Origin: UBA4644 sp034933145
GTDB lineage: Bacteria; Bacillota; Clostridia; Oscillospirales; Butyricicoccaceae
Length of the DNA: 58,009 nt
Direction of reading: 5' to 3'
Assembly (NCBI GenBank): GCA_034933145.1
Contig: JAYFOA010000065.1
Location: forward strand, 1 to 58,009
The translations under genes were made by a program, and so were the position numbers. Below the pieces are notes generated by a model. The model had not been told where the DNA came from. It made no database searches and was given only the letters and a program-made list of their open reading frames with translations. This document shows positions 31,249-40,621 of this stretch, piece by piece. The stretch's first letter is position 1. Each line of letters begins with the position of its first letter.

Positions 31249-32853
31249 TCACTCCATTCGCCTGCGCAGCAGGCGTCCCGCTCTGACCCCGGTGGCACGG
31301 CCGTTCTCCACAGCCGCTTTACCGGAAACGAAAACATATTCGATTCCTTTATTGGGCCGGAAAGGATGCAGAAAATCCGCTGTTTCTCCTATGTTTTCCC
31401 AATCGATAACGCACAGGTCAGCGGCATACCCCGGCTTTATATACCCGACTTCCGGCAGGAGCAGTTGCTCTGCCGCCGCACCGGTAAGACGATAGATTGC
31501 CTGTCCGGCCGTCATTTTTCCCTGCTCACGCACGAGCCGCAGATGCCGCGGGAATGTGCATAAGTACCGAGGATGAACTGTCGGCGGCGCATCCGGCCCG
31601 GGCCGGCCCGGAACATGGCTCCCGTCGGTGCCGCAGGAAGTCAGCGGATGGGCGATGATATTCATAAGGTCGCTTTCGTTGATTGTGAAATAAATCATTT
31701 TCACATCGCCCTCATTTTCGGTCAACAGATCGAATACGACCTCAAAGGGACTGCATCCCCGTTTTTCTGCCAAGTCGGCAATGGTCTCCCCAGGCAGGGC
31801 GGTGCCGTGCAGGCTGTCCGCGACCATCCACCGTTCAAATCCGGCGATGGGCAGGACGTTGTCAAAGCTGCCGTCATCTGCCAGCAGCCGCCGGGTAATC
31901 TCTGCCCGTACGGCGGGATCATGCAGCTTCTGCAGAAATGCCTCCATGCCATCCGTCATATATTCCGGCGGCAGCGCAGAACTGAGGGAGGTCGAGCAGG
32001 CGACAAAGGGGTATTGATCGCAGCGCAAATGAACGCCGCGGGCGACGGCCTCTTCCATCAGGCGGAGGGTAACCCGGGAATTTCCTTCGTTACGGACGCC
32101 CTCCACCTTATGGTGAGAAATTTCCACGCGGCAGCCGCTCTGTTCTCCGATCTCAATTGCCTCTTTGACGGCTGGAATGCAGAAATCTCCCTCCCCGCGG
32201 ATATGGGACGCATAGATTCCGCCGTATTCCGCGACCACTTTTGCCAGCTCTACAAGTTCCGGCGTTTTGGCATAGACCGACGGCGGATAGATCAGTCCGG
32301 TGGACAGGCCCAGATGACCGCACTCCATGGCGCGGCGCAGCCACCGCTTCATTTCCGCCAGCTGTTTTTCCGTAGGCGTGTCGGGACAATAGCCCATCAC
32401 CCTCTGCCGAAGGGTACCGTGTCCCTCCAGAAAGGCCATGTTTGTACCCAGCTTCATCTGCGCGGTATGTTCCATCAGGCCTTCCGGCGTTTCGGATATT
32501 CTCATGGCCTCTTCAATCCGCTCTTTGGGGAATGTGCCGGAGAAAAAGTCCCCATCACCCGGTGAGCTTGGTGCAGGACTGCCGCCGCAGTTGCCACAGA
32601 CTTCGGTGGTAATGCCCTGTTCCAACTGGTTCCACCCGTCTGCACCCAGCAAAAAGTTATAGTCGCCGTGGGAATGGCAGTCGATAAAGCCCGGCGTCAC
32701 CATCAGACCGCCGACATTCAGAACCTGCTTTGCGCCGGAAAGATTTTGTCCGACTGCGGCAATTCGTCCGGCCTCCACCGCAACATCGGCAGCATACGGC
32801 TCCGCGCCGGTGCCATCGCAAACCATACCGTTTTTCAGGATCAAGTCATACAT
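31249..32853 (-). CDS. N-acyl-D-amino-acid deacylase (D-aminoacylase), second copy
   Basis: 534 residues from ATG 32853, which follows AAGGAG by 8 bases. It is homologous to the protein at 4640-6235 along its length. YDLILKNGMVCDGT starts the beta-sandwich; the H-x-H is in IDCHSHGD, the cysteine in CGNCGGSP, and further His ligands in SHIRGEGD and ISHHKVEG. The catalytic Asp motif is intact as CGTDGSHV before HPR and TFPRHL. It should release D-amino acids or act on a related N-acyl or cyclic imide substrate. It is transcribed alone, with a terminator behind it. Confidence 0.85.
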   Translation of the reverse strand: MYDLILKNGMVCDGTGAEPYAADVAVEAGRIAAVGQNLSGAKQVLNVGGLMVTPGFIDCHSHGDYNFLLGADGWNQLEQGITTEVCGNCGGSPAPSSPGDGDFFSGTFPKERIEEAMRISETPEGLMEHTAQMKLGTNMAFLEGHGTLRQRVMGYCPDTPTEKQLAEMKRWLRRAMECGHLGLSTGLIYPPSVYAKTPELVELAKVVAEYGGIYASHIRGEGDFCIPAVKEAIEIGEQSGCRVEISHHKVEGVRNEGNSRVTLRLMEEAVARGVHLRCDQYPFVACSTSLSSALPPEYMTDGMEAFLQKLHDPAVRAEITRRLLADDGSFDNVLPIAGFERWMVADSLHGTALPGETIADLAEKRGCSPFEVVFDLLTENEGDVKMIYFTINESDLMNIIAHPLTSCGTDGSHVPGRPGPDAPPTVHPRYLCTFPRHLRLVREQGKMTAGQAIYRLTGAAAEQLLLPEVGYIKPGYAADLCVIDWENIGETADFLHPFRPNKGIEYVFVSGKAAVENGRATGVRAGRLLRRRME

Positions 32854-32918
32854 AAAATACTCTCCTTCCCGAGCATCCAGGCCGAACCCGGCCCAGAATG
32901 CTTCCGTTCCATTCAATG

Positions 32919-32934
32919 CCCCCGTTCACGGGGG
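32919..32934 (-). terminator. small hairpin after the transglutaminase operon
   Basis: CCCCCG and CGGGGG around TTCA. It is short and lacks a T-run, so its role as terminator of the MoxR operon is tentative. The remaining bases between 32854 and 33029 show nothing else. Confidence 0.3.
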
Positions 32935-33029
32935 TATGCAGGATTCCTGGTTTCATGCAGAATATCCCGTCATAACTTTTTTCACGCCGCGGCAAACGCG
33001 ATTTACGTGCCGGCACTTGGCAATGTACG

Positions 33030-35507
33030 TCAGATGTTTTCTCCCTTCCGCCACCAAAGCATCAGCCAGACCTTCCCTCGCAGATACAGCAGCCGGCGGT
33101 AGGCACCCGCCAAAATATCAGCCAGCGCATGCAGGTCAATTTCCTCCGGCTCTCGCCCGCCGTAAATGGTCGTATCCACGGCCCGGGCGGCACGGGCACA
33201 TTGCAGCCGTGCGTTTTCTGAAAGGCCCATCGGCGCCAGCGCCTCAAAATAGTCGCCCACCGTCTGGGTCGGTGTGTGGGTACACCCCAGGGCGCCGGCA
33301 CACCGCGTCAGCTCATAAAACGCCGCGCGGACATACCGGGAATCTCCCCGGTACCGCTTCTGTGCTCTTTCCCACGCTGTCATCCGAAGGCGGAACAGCA
33401 GATACAGCGCCGCCGCTGTCCCCGCCAGCGCCAAAATCACCATGGCCCAAATGGGCAGCCCGATCCGGCTTGTGCCGCCGGAGGGGGTTTCGTCAGGGAC
33501 TTCCGGCGTCTCCGGTTCCGGCTCCTCCGGCTCCGGCTTTTCCGGTTCGGGCACATCAGGCTCTTCCGGCGTTTCCTCATACGGGCTGAGATCCAGTTCC
33601 TCCCGCGCCAGCGGCATGGCGGACGCCGCGCTGAAGCTCGTCGCATCAAAGGTCAGCCAGCCGACGGAAGGAAAATACAGCTCCGTCCAGGCATGCCGCT
33701 CCACATCGGTCACCAGGGTGCCGACCACGGCGCTTGTATGGTTTACCGCGTACCCCTCCACATACCGGGCCGGGATCCCGCAGGCCCTCGCCAGCACCGT
33801 CATGGCGGTGGCAAAGGAGGTACAGTAGCCTTCTTTGACATCAAAGAGAAAACTGGAGACGAATTCCCGATCGGTATCTTCGGGCGTCAGGGTATAAGAA
33901 TACGAGCTCTTCAGATAATCCCGGATGGCCACCGCCGTCCAATAGGGATGTGACCGTTTGAGTGTATCGGCCAGCGCCCGCACCTCAGCGGGCAGGGTGT
34001 CCGGCAGCGTCAGATAGGGTGCCAGATATTCCGAAACCTCCGGATTTTGCTGCGTGCCGGTCATCTCCGCAAAGGTGATCCCGGTCAATGCAGTTTCCAG
34101 CCCGGCACTCCAGGGCTTTTGCTCCCCGTCGTCAAAATACCCGCCCTTCCCCTCGGCCTGCCAGCCAATGATATACTGATCCCGAAGTGGTTCGGCGCTG
34201 GTCACCTCGCCATAAGCGCTGGCAGTCATGGGTACCGCGGGCAGCGGTTCGCAATTGGTGAGACCAATCGTGCCGGCATATGAAACTTGCTTTTCGCTCC
34301 AACAGGCATACAGCCGCATCTCTTCCTCATTATCCTGCAGCCGAATAACAAAGCGCGGCACACCAGACTTTTCCTGCAGCACCGCAATGTCTGAGAGCCG
34401 GGTGGAAGCCAGCCTAAATGTACCCAGAGGCGTGGGAATGCGGGAAGTATCGTACACAACATCCCGGATCGTATACGGCGCGAAGCCGCTGTCTTGTTCC
34501 CCTATGTACCCATGCAGGACGGATAGAAATTTCTGGGAGCCGGGCGCATAGTCCACGGCATTTTCCTCCGTATCCAGCGTCCGCTGCCAATGATAGCCGG
34601 TATAGCGATCAAAGACCGCCGAGCGCAGATAGACCTGGGATTGCAGATCAAGCTCGGATTTCAAATTAAAGGTGAACCGCGCGGCGCCGGTTTCCACCCG
34701 ATCACCGCCCAGCTCCACCAGATCCAGGTTTTCACGGCTGCCACCCGTACCGATACCGCGGGAAAACAACTCCGCCGCATGATCAGCCAGCCTATCCAAA
34801 CCGCCGGAAAAGCTGCTGCTGCGCCAGCTCATCTCGGATACGCCCGCCGTCGCGGCAGCCAGCAACAGGGCGGGCAGCAGCAGCCCCGCCATACCCAGCT
34901 GCCAGCGGGCGTAGCCGCGGGTCTTTCGGGACGCATCCCACTTTTTCCCCGCGTAAAACCAGGTGCAGCAGCCGAGGATCATCACCAGCGTAAGCAGCAG
35001 ACGGCTCGTCTGCCGATCCTGTACGAAAGGGGCGAGCTGCAGCACCGTAAACAGGACGCAGAAAAGCACGCCCGCAGCCACCGGCATCCGCAGCGTATCC
35101 AGCAGCAGCACGGTAAGCAGCGCTGTGCCGATCACAAACAACAGCCATAACGCCGTTCCGAACCGGGGATGCAGCGGCAGTTCCGCCGAACTTGCCACAG
35201 TCCTCAGCCAGCCGATAAAATCAAATCCAAACGCAATAATCTTTTGCACCGGCGCCTGACCCCCGTCGGATGCCGGCCAAAAAGCGGTGGCCGCGGCCGC
35301 AGCCAGCAGCGCTCCGGCGCCGATCAGCCGGCTTTTGCGGGAGCTTAGCCACAGGCGGAAAAGCAGCACGAACAGGCCGCTCCATACCAGCAGCTTCAGC
35401 GGATGGAACGCGAACAGGACGGTCAGCGCCTCCCGCGCACTCAGCCAGGCGCAGAGCCACAGGGCCAGAAACTCACCCGCGCGGCGAGGGGTCAGGCGCG
35501 CAGCCAT
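33030..35507 (-). CDS. membrane-anchored transglutaminase-like protein (TgpA/DUF3488-DUF4129 type)
   Basis: 825 residues from ATG 35507, with GGAGGGG 5 bases upstream. About six membrane helices (residues 10-235) precede an external domain. The transglutaminase core has the catalytic Cys in EGYCTSFATAMTVLARACGIPARYV (core CTSFATAM), the His in RHAWTELYFP and the Asp in GWLTFDATSF. A Pro-Glu-rich linker (EPEKPEPEEPEPE region) leads to one more membrane helix and a C-terminal DUF4129-like tail. Such proteins act at the outer membrane face on protein amides or as proteases. MoxR and DUF58 genes upstream are the standard partners. The start overlaps the DUF58 gene by 16 bases. Confidence 0.9.
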   Translation of the reverse strand: MAARLTPRRAGEFLALWLCAWLSAREALTVLFAFHPLKLLVWSGLFVLLFRLWLSSRKSRLIGAGALLAAAAATAFWPASDGGQAPVQKIIAFGFDFIGWLRTVASSAELPLHPRFGTALWLLFVIGTALLTVLLLDTLRMPVAAGVLFCVLFTVLQLAPFVQDRQTSRLLLTLVMILGCCTWFYAGKKWDASRKTRGYARWQLGMAGLLLPALLLAAATAGVSEMSWRSSSFSGGLDRLADHAAELFSRGIGTGGSRENLDLVELGGDRVETGAARFTFNLKSELDLQSQVYLRSAVFDRYTGYHWQRTLDTEENAVDYAPGSQKFLSVLHGYIGEQDSGFAPYTIRDVVYDTSRIPTPLGTFRLASTRLSDIAVLQEKSGVPRFVIRLQDNEEEMRLYACWSEKQVSYAGTIGLTNCEPLPAVPMTASAYGEVTSAEPLRDQYIIGWQAEGKGGYFDDGEQKPWSAGLETALTGITFAEMTGTQQNPEVSEYLAPYLTLPDTLPAEVRALADTLKRSHPYWTAVAIRDYLKSSYSYTLTPEDTDREFVSSFLFDVKEGYCTSFATAMTVLARACGIPARYVEGYAVNHTSAVVGTLVTDVERHAWTELYFPSVGWLTFDATSFSAASAMPLAREELDLSPYEETPEEPDVPEPEKPEPEEPEPETPEVPDETPSGGTSRIGLPIWAMVILALAGTAAALYLLFRLRMTAWERAQKRYRGDSRYVRAAFYELTRCAGALGCTHTPTQTVGDYFEALAPMGLSENARLQCARAARAVDTTIYGGREPEEIDLHALADILAGAYRRLLYLRGKVWLMLWWRKGENI

Positions 35508-36643
35508 TGCCACCCCTCCCCCGTACGTTCGATACACAAATTAACATTTCCCAGCCGGCAGGCGCGAATCGCATCGCGCCGCCATCCGGGCGCGCCAAGT
35601 GCAAATGCAAGGCTGCCCCGGGGCAGGGATCCCAGCTGCCGACAGGTTCGCGTGTCGCCGTCGGTCAGAACGGCGCAGCAGGCGCGTTCATCGGACAGGG
35701 CGGCCAATGCATCGTTCTGACCGGAGATGTCCGATACCCGATCCATGCAGCGAGCAAGGACCCGTGCCAGCTGTGTTATGTCCCCCCGCCGGACAACATG
35801 CGTTTCCCTGTCCAGCCGCAGGGTAAGGTCATTTTCTTTCAGCAGCAGGGCGCCGCCGGCCAACGCCGCCTCCAGCGCATTCTGACGCAGGGCGGGAGGG
35901 AACGGCGCTACATAAAGTACGCTGCTCTCCCGCAGGCCGACACTGTCAAATTCCTTGACGTACAAATCCCGTCTTGCGGCAGTCAGCTTCCAGTTGACCC
36001 GGCTGAGCGGGTCGCCCTCCTGATATTCCCGGCTGCCGGACACTGAATCGACATCGCCGGCGGCAAAAATTCGCCGGTCCCGCTGTCCCAGCCCGGTGCC
36101 CTCGCCAAAGGGCGGTTCATCCACCGGGCGGAGCCGAGGCAGCACCAGCACCGGCCGCGGCCCTTCCCGCAGGGCGGTACCCAGCTTCAGCACCGCGGAA
36201 AACATACCCAGCGGACTGTAAAGGCGCAGGGAGACGATGCCCGCATATTGAAGCCCCACATCGACGGCATGCACCGGCAGGCTGACCTTTAGGGACCGCA
36301 GCGTATGCCAGGCAAGCGCAGGCATACGCTCTTCAAAATAGGTGTTCTCCGCACGACGAAAGGCATAAACGCACAATCCCGCCGCCGCCGGCCCGCGCAC
36401 CTCTGCCTCCAGCGTCAGCAGCTCTCCGGTAACGCATTCAGGTACGGACATAGTCTGGTATACCTGCGTCCCCGACAGGCAGGCAAAAAAGGTGATCAGA
36501 TCGGTAAGCAAAAACAGCGCGCACAGCAAAGCCGCCACCCAGATGGCGCCCAGCCCCACATAAAGCGCGGTCCCCCACAGCGCGGCCAGCGCAACAAGCG
36601 CCAGCGGCCAGCGGGCACGCGGTGTCCCGCTCCTTTTTTTCAT
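35492..36643 (-). CDS. DUF58 domain protein
   Basis: 383 residues with two membrane helices near the N-terminus (about 13-50). The DUF58 signature is REYQEGDPLSRVNWKLTAARRDLYVKEFD, here given by its core GDPLSRVNWKLTA. DUF58 proteins have a von Willebrand A-like fold and work with MoxR ATPases, probably in assembly or insertion of partner proteins. The start overlaps the moxR stop (ATGA); the 3' end overlaps the transglutaminase start. Confidence 0.9.
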   Translation of the reverse strand: MKKRSGTPRARWPLALVALAALWGTALYVGLGAIWVAALLCALFLLTDLITFFACLSGTQVYQTMSVPECVTGELLTLEAEVRGPAAAGLCVYAFRRAENTYFEERMPALAWHTLRSLKVSLPVHAVDVGLQYAGIVSLRLYSPLGMFSAVLKLGTALREGPRPVLVLPRLRPVDEPPFGEGTGLGQRDRRIFAAGDVDSVSGSREYQEGDPLSRVNWKLTAARRDLYVKEFDSVGLRESSVLYVAPFPPALRQNALEAALAGGALLLKENDLTLRLDRETHVVRRGDITQLARVLARCMDRVSDISGQNDALAALSDERACCAVLTDGDTRTCRQLGSLPRGSLAFALGAPGWRRDAIRACRLGNVNLCIERTGEGWQWLRA

Positions 36644-37584
36644 TTCATTGGCACCGGCGTTGCGGCGACCAACTCTTCAATTACTTTGGACTGCCAGACA
36701 TCGCTGCGGCCCTGGCTGGCCCCGTGGAGGATCAGCCGGTGGGCCAGCACCGGCGGTGCCAGCTCGCGTACCAAGTCGGGGGTAACAAAGTCCTTTCCCC
36801 GGATGAGCGCCAGCGCCTGCGATGCCCGCATCAGCGACAATGCGCCGCGGGGAGATATGCCGAGGGACACCTGCTCATGCCGCCGGCTCCGCCGGCAAAG
36901 GTCGGTGATGTAGTCTGCCACCGGCCGCGCCACAGCCACGGCCGCGCTGCGCCGCTGCAGGGCCAGCAGCTCCTCCGCCCCCGCCATCGGCGCAAGCCTC
37001 TGAAGCGGGTCGTCGTCCCGGAAGCGGAGCAGCAGCTCGCTTTCAGCCTTCGCGCCGGGATACCCCAAGGAGATCCGCAGAAGGAAACGGTCGAGCTGTG
37101 CCTCCGGCAGAGGCGAAGTGCCCACGCTCTCGATCGGGTTCTGTGTGGCGATGACCATAAACGGCTCCGGCAGCGGGCGGGTAACGCCGTCCACCGTGCT
37201 CTGCCGTTCTTCCATGACCTCCAGCAGGCAGCTCTGCGTCTTGGGGGAGGCGCGGTTAATCTCATCCACCAGCAACAGCTGATTCATCACCGCGCCAGGA
37301 CGGAAAGTCTGCGTCCCGGTTTGCACATCGTATAGGGAGAAACCCAGGATATCACCGGGCAGAACATCCGGCGTGCACTGCACCCGTCCGAACTTCAGCC
37401 CCAGACACCGGGCCAGCGAGCGGGCCAACAGGGTCTTTCCAACGCCCGGCACGTCCTCAATCAGAACATGCCCCCGCGCCAGTAAGGCGCAGAGCAGCAA
37501 TGACGCGGGTTTCCGCCCGCCCACCACTACGGTGTCGATCTGTGAAAGCAGGCTCTCAAAAAAATCTCCCGTTTTTTCGTCCAT
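36640..37584 (-). CDS. MoxR-family AAA+ ATPase
   Basis: 314 residues from ATG 37584 (MDEKTGDFFE), with AAGGCGG upstream; the longer open frame would run through the promoter. Walker A is EDVPGVGKT, Walker B LLVDEINRASPK, sensor 1 IATQNP and sensor 2 region PEAQLDRFLLRI. MoxR ATPases act as chaperones for vWA-type partners. It opens the three-gene minus-strand operon and is divergent from the SLH gene at 37765. Confidence 0.93.
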   Translation of the reverse strand: MDEKTGDFFESLLSQIDTVVVGGRKPASLLLCALLARGHVLIEDVPGVGKTLLARSLARCLGLKFGRVQCTPDVLPGDILGFSLYDVQTGTQTFRPGAVMNQLLLVDEINRASPKTQSCLLEVMEERQSTVDGVTRPLPEPFMVIATQNPIESVGTSPLPEAQLDRFLLRISLGYPGAKAESELLLRFRDDDPLQRLAPMAGAEELLALQRRSAAVAVARPVADYITDLCRRSRRHEQVSLGISPRGALSLMRASQALALIRGKDFVTPDLVRELAPPVLAHRLILHGASQGRSDVWQSKVIEELVAATPVPMK

Positions 37585-37642
37585 GCGCAGGTTCCGCCTT
37601 TCTTGAAAAGAATGAAACTTTTTTTGTTTATGCGGTATATGT

Positions 37643-37671
37643 ATTATATACGAAAATTTTTTTATGTTCAA
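37643..37671 (-). promoter_or_regulatory. promoter of the MoxR operon
   Basis: On the minus strand TTGAAC (complement of 37666-37671) and a perfect TATAAT (complement of 37643-37648) are 17 bases apart. Confidence 0.65.
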
Positions 37672-37703
37672 GGAGGCACAGGTAAATCTGCACAAAACTC
37701 GTA

Positions 37704-37732
37704 TTGAAGATAAAAATGTAATAAATTATAAT
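37704..37732 (+). promoter_or_regulatory. promoter of the SLH beta-repeat protein gene
   Basis: TTGAAG (37704-37709) and a perfect TATAAT (37727-37732) are 17 bases apart in a very AT-rich stretch. It lies back to back with the MoxR promoter; the two -35 boxes are 32 bases apart. Confidence 0.65.
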
Positions 37733-37764
37733 ATATTTAAACGTTTGAAGAAAGAGGTAACCGT

Positions 37765-39369
37765 ATGAAAAAGCGAATACTATTTCTCCTGACGGTCTGC
37801 ACTTTTTGCCTGCTTCTATCCGTCCCGACCCTTGCCGCATCAAAGCAAGCCATGGCGGCGGCCGACAAACTGAACGACTTAGGTCTTTTCACCGGGGTGG
37901 GTACAAACGCAGACGGTACCTCCGATTACGACCTGGATCGCGTCCCCAACCGGGCCGAAGCGGTAACCCTGCTGATACGTCTGCTCGGCAAAGAGGAAGA
38001 GGCAAAGGGCCGGAGTTGGGCCACCCCCTTCACCGATGTGGCGGATTGGGCAAAGCCCTATGTCGGCTACGCCTATGCACACGACCTGACGTCCGGCATC
38101 TCCCCCACCACCTTCGGCAGCAGCGAACCTACAAGCGCCGCCCAATATCTCACCTTTGTTCTTCGCGCCCTGGGATATACCTCCGGCGCCGATTTCCGCT
38201 GGGACAGCGCATGGGAATTCACCGACAAGCTTGGCATCAGCAACGGACAGTACAACACCTTTTCTCACTTTACCCGCGGAGATGCGGCCGTCATCTCAGA
38301 GGCAGCGTTGCATGTCAATCTAAAAAATCAGAGCAAAACCCTGATGGAAGCCATCACGGAAAATCGTTCCGAGGTGGACCAGTGGACAATCCGCGGGACC
38401 ATCGCCCTGCCCGATGGCTTTACTCATTACGGGGACATCAGCGGCTTTTGTTATGCCTTCGGGCCTGATGAGAGGTCTATCAGCGCGTACTTCCTCATCC
38501 CCTCCGGCGCACGGGACTGCACCTTTGAGTTTCATGTACCCGCGAAGCCGGGTGCGGCATATGATTTTTTATTGGAGGTACACACCGACTGCGGCCTTGT
38601 GCAGAATGGGCTCATTCTGGGAAAAGACGGCTCCTTTGCGCTCAGCCCCGTCTGTTTTATCCTGACGAATGAGGTGACTGATCTGGGAACCTATGTCCTG
38701 CAGCCTGCTCTGAAGCTTTCGGGGACCATCCGTCTTCCAGCAGACGGTGCGATCGCAGGCGAATATATCTCCGGCTTTGTCCGCGCGCATAAGCCGGGAG
38801 AATCCAACGGTCCGCAGGCCCGTTTTGAGCTGTACGCGACCGCGGGCAGCACCAGCTTTTCCATCGCAGTCCCCGATGAAGGGCCCTATCAGCTTTCGGT
38901 TTATCTGGGCGTGGGTGAAAGCAATCTCTATACAGGCGAGCTTTATCAAAAAGCTGAGGGTCTGCTGCCCGGATGGTCTCAAGCGCTGAGTTTTTACCCC
39001 GGCGACAGGCCGGAAATCGTCCTGCGGCGCGGCTTCACCGTCCGCGGGGCGGTCACCCTGCCGGTCTCTGCCGCCGGTCCCTGCTGCATTGAAGTCTTCG
39101 CCCACAACGACGGAGGCATCGGCAACAGCATCATCATCTATAACCTCCGGCCCGGAGAGAGTGCTCCCTTCCGCTTTTCGCTTCTTTCCCCCAATGAGAC
39201 CCTGCGGTTTGGCTACCGGCTATGGGGAAGCCCCGGCACGCTTCTGGCTGATCAGGCAATCTACACAGACGGTATAACCTATTCCGCCGATTTCGCCGCC
39301 GTCCAACCCCTCGACATCAGCAAGTCGGAAGCCTTTCTTACAATAACACCCGTCGCACAGCTGTCCTGA
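37765..39369 (+). CDS. secreted SLH-domain protein with three C-terminal beta repeats
   Basis: 534 residues. A signal peptide (MKKRILFLLTVCTFCLLLS) is cleaved near residue 25. Three SLH-like units fill about 28-195: LDRVPNRAEAVTLLIRLLGKE, WAKPYVGYAYAHDLTSGI and QYLTFVLRALGYTSGADF are the recognisable cores. Three beta-sandwich-like repeats follow, each opening with a similar phrase: IRGTIALPDG (about 212), LSGTIRLPADG (about 316) and VRGAVTLPVSA (about 428). The SLH part attaches the protein to the cell wall; the repeats may bind polymers or other surface proteins. It is paralogous to the protein at 22164-23489 in the SLH half only. AGAGGTAA precedes the start. Confidence 0.82.
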   Translation: MKKRILFLLTVCTFCLLLSVPTLAASKQAMAAADKLNDLGLFTGVGTNADGTSDYDLDRVPNRAEAVTLLIRLLGKEEEAKGRSWATPFTDVADWAKPYVGYAYAHDLTSGISPTTFGSSEPTSAAQYLTFVLRALGYTSGADFRWDSAWEFTDKLGISNGQYNTFSHFTRGDAAVISEAALHVNLKNQSKTLMEAITENRSEVDQWTIRGTIALPDGFTHYGDISGFCYAFGPDERSISAYFLIPSGARDCTFEFHVPAKPGAAYDFLLEVHTDCGLVQNGLILGKDGSFALSPVCFILTNEVTDLGTYVLQPALKLSGTIRLPADGAIAGEYISGFVRAHKPGESNGPQARFELYATAGSTSFSIAVPDEGPYQLSVYLGVGESNLYTGELYQKAEGLLPGWSQALSFYPGDRPEIVLRRGFTVRGAVTLPVSAAGPCCIEVFAHNDGGIGNSIIIYNLRPGESAPFRFSLLSPNETLRFGYRLWGSPGTLLADQAIYTDGITYSADFAAVQPLDISKSEAFLTITPVAQLS

Positions 39370-39442
39370 CGGGCAGTACCGAAACATCCGTGGAAATAAC
39401 AAGGCCGAATTCCGCGGCAGGGCGATTCAGCGAAACCCAGAC

Positions 39443-39481
39443 AGCACGTCCGCCCTCAAGAGGGCAGACGTGCTTTTTTTG
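39443..39481 (+). terminator. terminator after the SLH beta-repeat gene
   Basis: AGCACGTC-C-GCCCTC pairs with GAGGGC-A-GACGTGCT and is followed by TTTTTTT. Confidence 0.88.
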
Positions 39482-39619
39482 CACTGCCGCCAAATTCCCC
39501 TTTGTTTCCTACGATTCTTGTTTACAATTTGTTTGCAGTGCGGACAAATATTTTATTCTTTTTATTTACTTTTGGGCTTTATACTCGGAAATAAGAATGT
39601 GCAGGAGGAGGAATCAAGC

Positions 39620-40621
39620 TTGATTGAAGTCAGCCATCTGACCAAGCGCTATGGTGTGCACACGGCGGTGGAGGACCTGACCTTTTCCATTGAAAAGGGG
39701 AAGATCTACGGCTTTCTGGGACCAAACGGTGCCGGAAAATCCACCACGATGAACATCCTGACCGGCTGTCTGGCCGCAACGGAGGGCGAGGTGCGCATCG
39801 CGGGCCACGACATTTTTGAGGAGGCGCAGGAGGCCAAAAAGCACATCGGCTATCTGCCGGAACAACCGCCGCTCTATTCCGACATGACACCGGAGGAATA
39901 CCTCTGCTTTGTCGCGGGTGCCAAAGGCGTGTCCGCCAACGAAATGAAGGAGCAAATTACCCGCGCCATGACGGTCACCGGCCTTGAGCCTGTCATGGGC
40001 CGCCTGATCCGCAACCTTTCGAAGGGCTACCGTCAGCGCGTCGGCATTGCGCAGGCACTGCTCGGAAATCCGGACATCATCATTCTGGACGAACCGACCG
40101 TCGGTCTGGACCCGCTGCAGATCATCGAAATCCGTGACCTGATCCGTGCGCTGGGAAAGGATCACACCGTTCTTTTGTCCAGTCATATTCTCTCCGAGGT
40201 ACGGGCGGTATGCGACGTCATTCTCATCATATCCCGGGGAAAACTGGTGGCCTGTGACACACCGGATACCCTGGAAACGCGGTTCGCTGCCGGCGTATCG
40301 GTTTCTCTGACCGCAAAATGCACGGAGGAAGAAGCTCGGGCCGCTGCAGAAGCGCTTCCCGGCGTCTCCGTCGTCAAATCTCACGCGGAGGACGACCGCT
40401 GCCGGCTGGACCTCAGTGCCGCAGGGGATGCGGATACACTGTGCGAGCAGCTCTTCTTTGCATTCAGCCGCATGCAAAAGCCCATTTTGCGGCTGGAGGT
40501 CACTCATGCCAGCCTGGAGGATGTGTTCCTCGAGCTGACCGCGGGCGGCGACCCCACAGAAACTGCCGCCCAGGCCACACCGGAAAAATCCGATGAGAAA
40601 AAGGAGGAACAGGCACGATGA
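39620..40621 (+). CDS. ABC transporter ATP-binding protein, GldA/NatA-like
   Basis: 333 residues from TTG 39620, chosen because GGAGGAGG ends 8 bases upstream and the family starts at this point (LIEVSHLTKRYG). Walker A is GPNGAGKST, signature NLSKGYRQR, Walker B IIILDEPTVGLD and switch LSSHIL. The C-terminal 90 residues form the accessory domain of ABC-2 exporter ATPases. It energises the permease encoded next and overlaps it by 4 bases. The role of GldA-type exporters outside gliding bacteria is not established. Confidence 0.9.
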   Translation: MIEVSHLTKRYGVHTAVEDLTFSIEKGKIYGFLGPNGAGKSTTMNILTGCLAATEGEVRIAGHDIFEEAQEAKKHIGYLPEQPPLYSDMTPEEYLCFVAGAKGVSANEMKEQITRAMTVTGLEPVMGRLIRNLSKGYRQRVGIAQALLGNPDIIILDEPTVGLDPLQIIEIRDLIRALGKDHTVLLSSHILSEVRAVCDVILIISRGKLVACDTPDTLETRFAAGVSVSLTAKCTEEEARAAAEALPGVSVVKSHAEDDRCRLDLSAAGDADTLCEQLFFAFSRMQKPILRLEVTHASLEDVFLELTAGGDPTETAAQATPEKSDEKKEEQAR

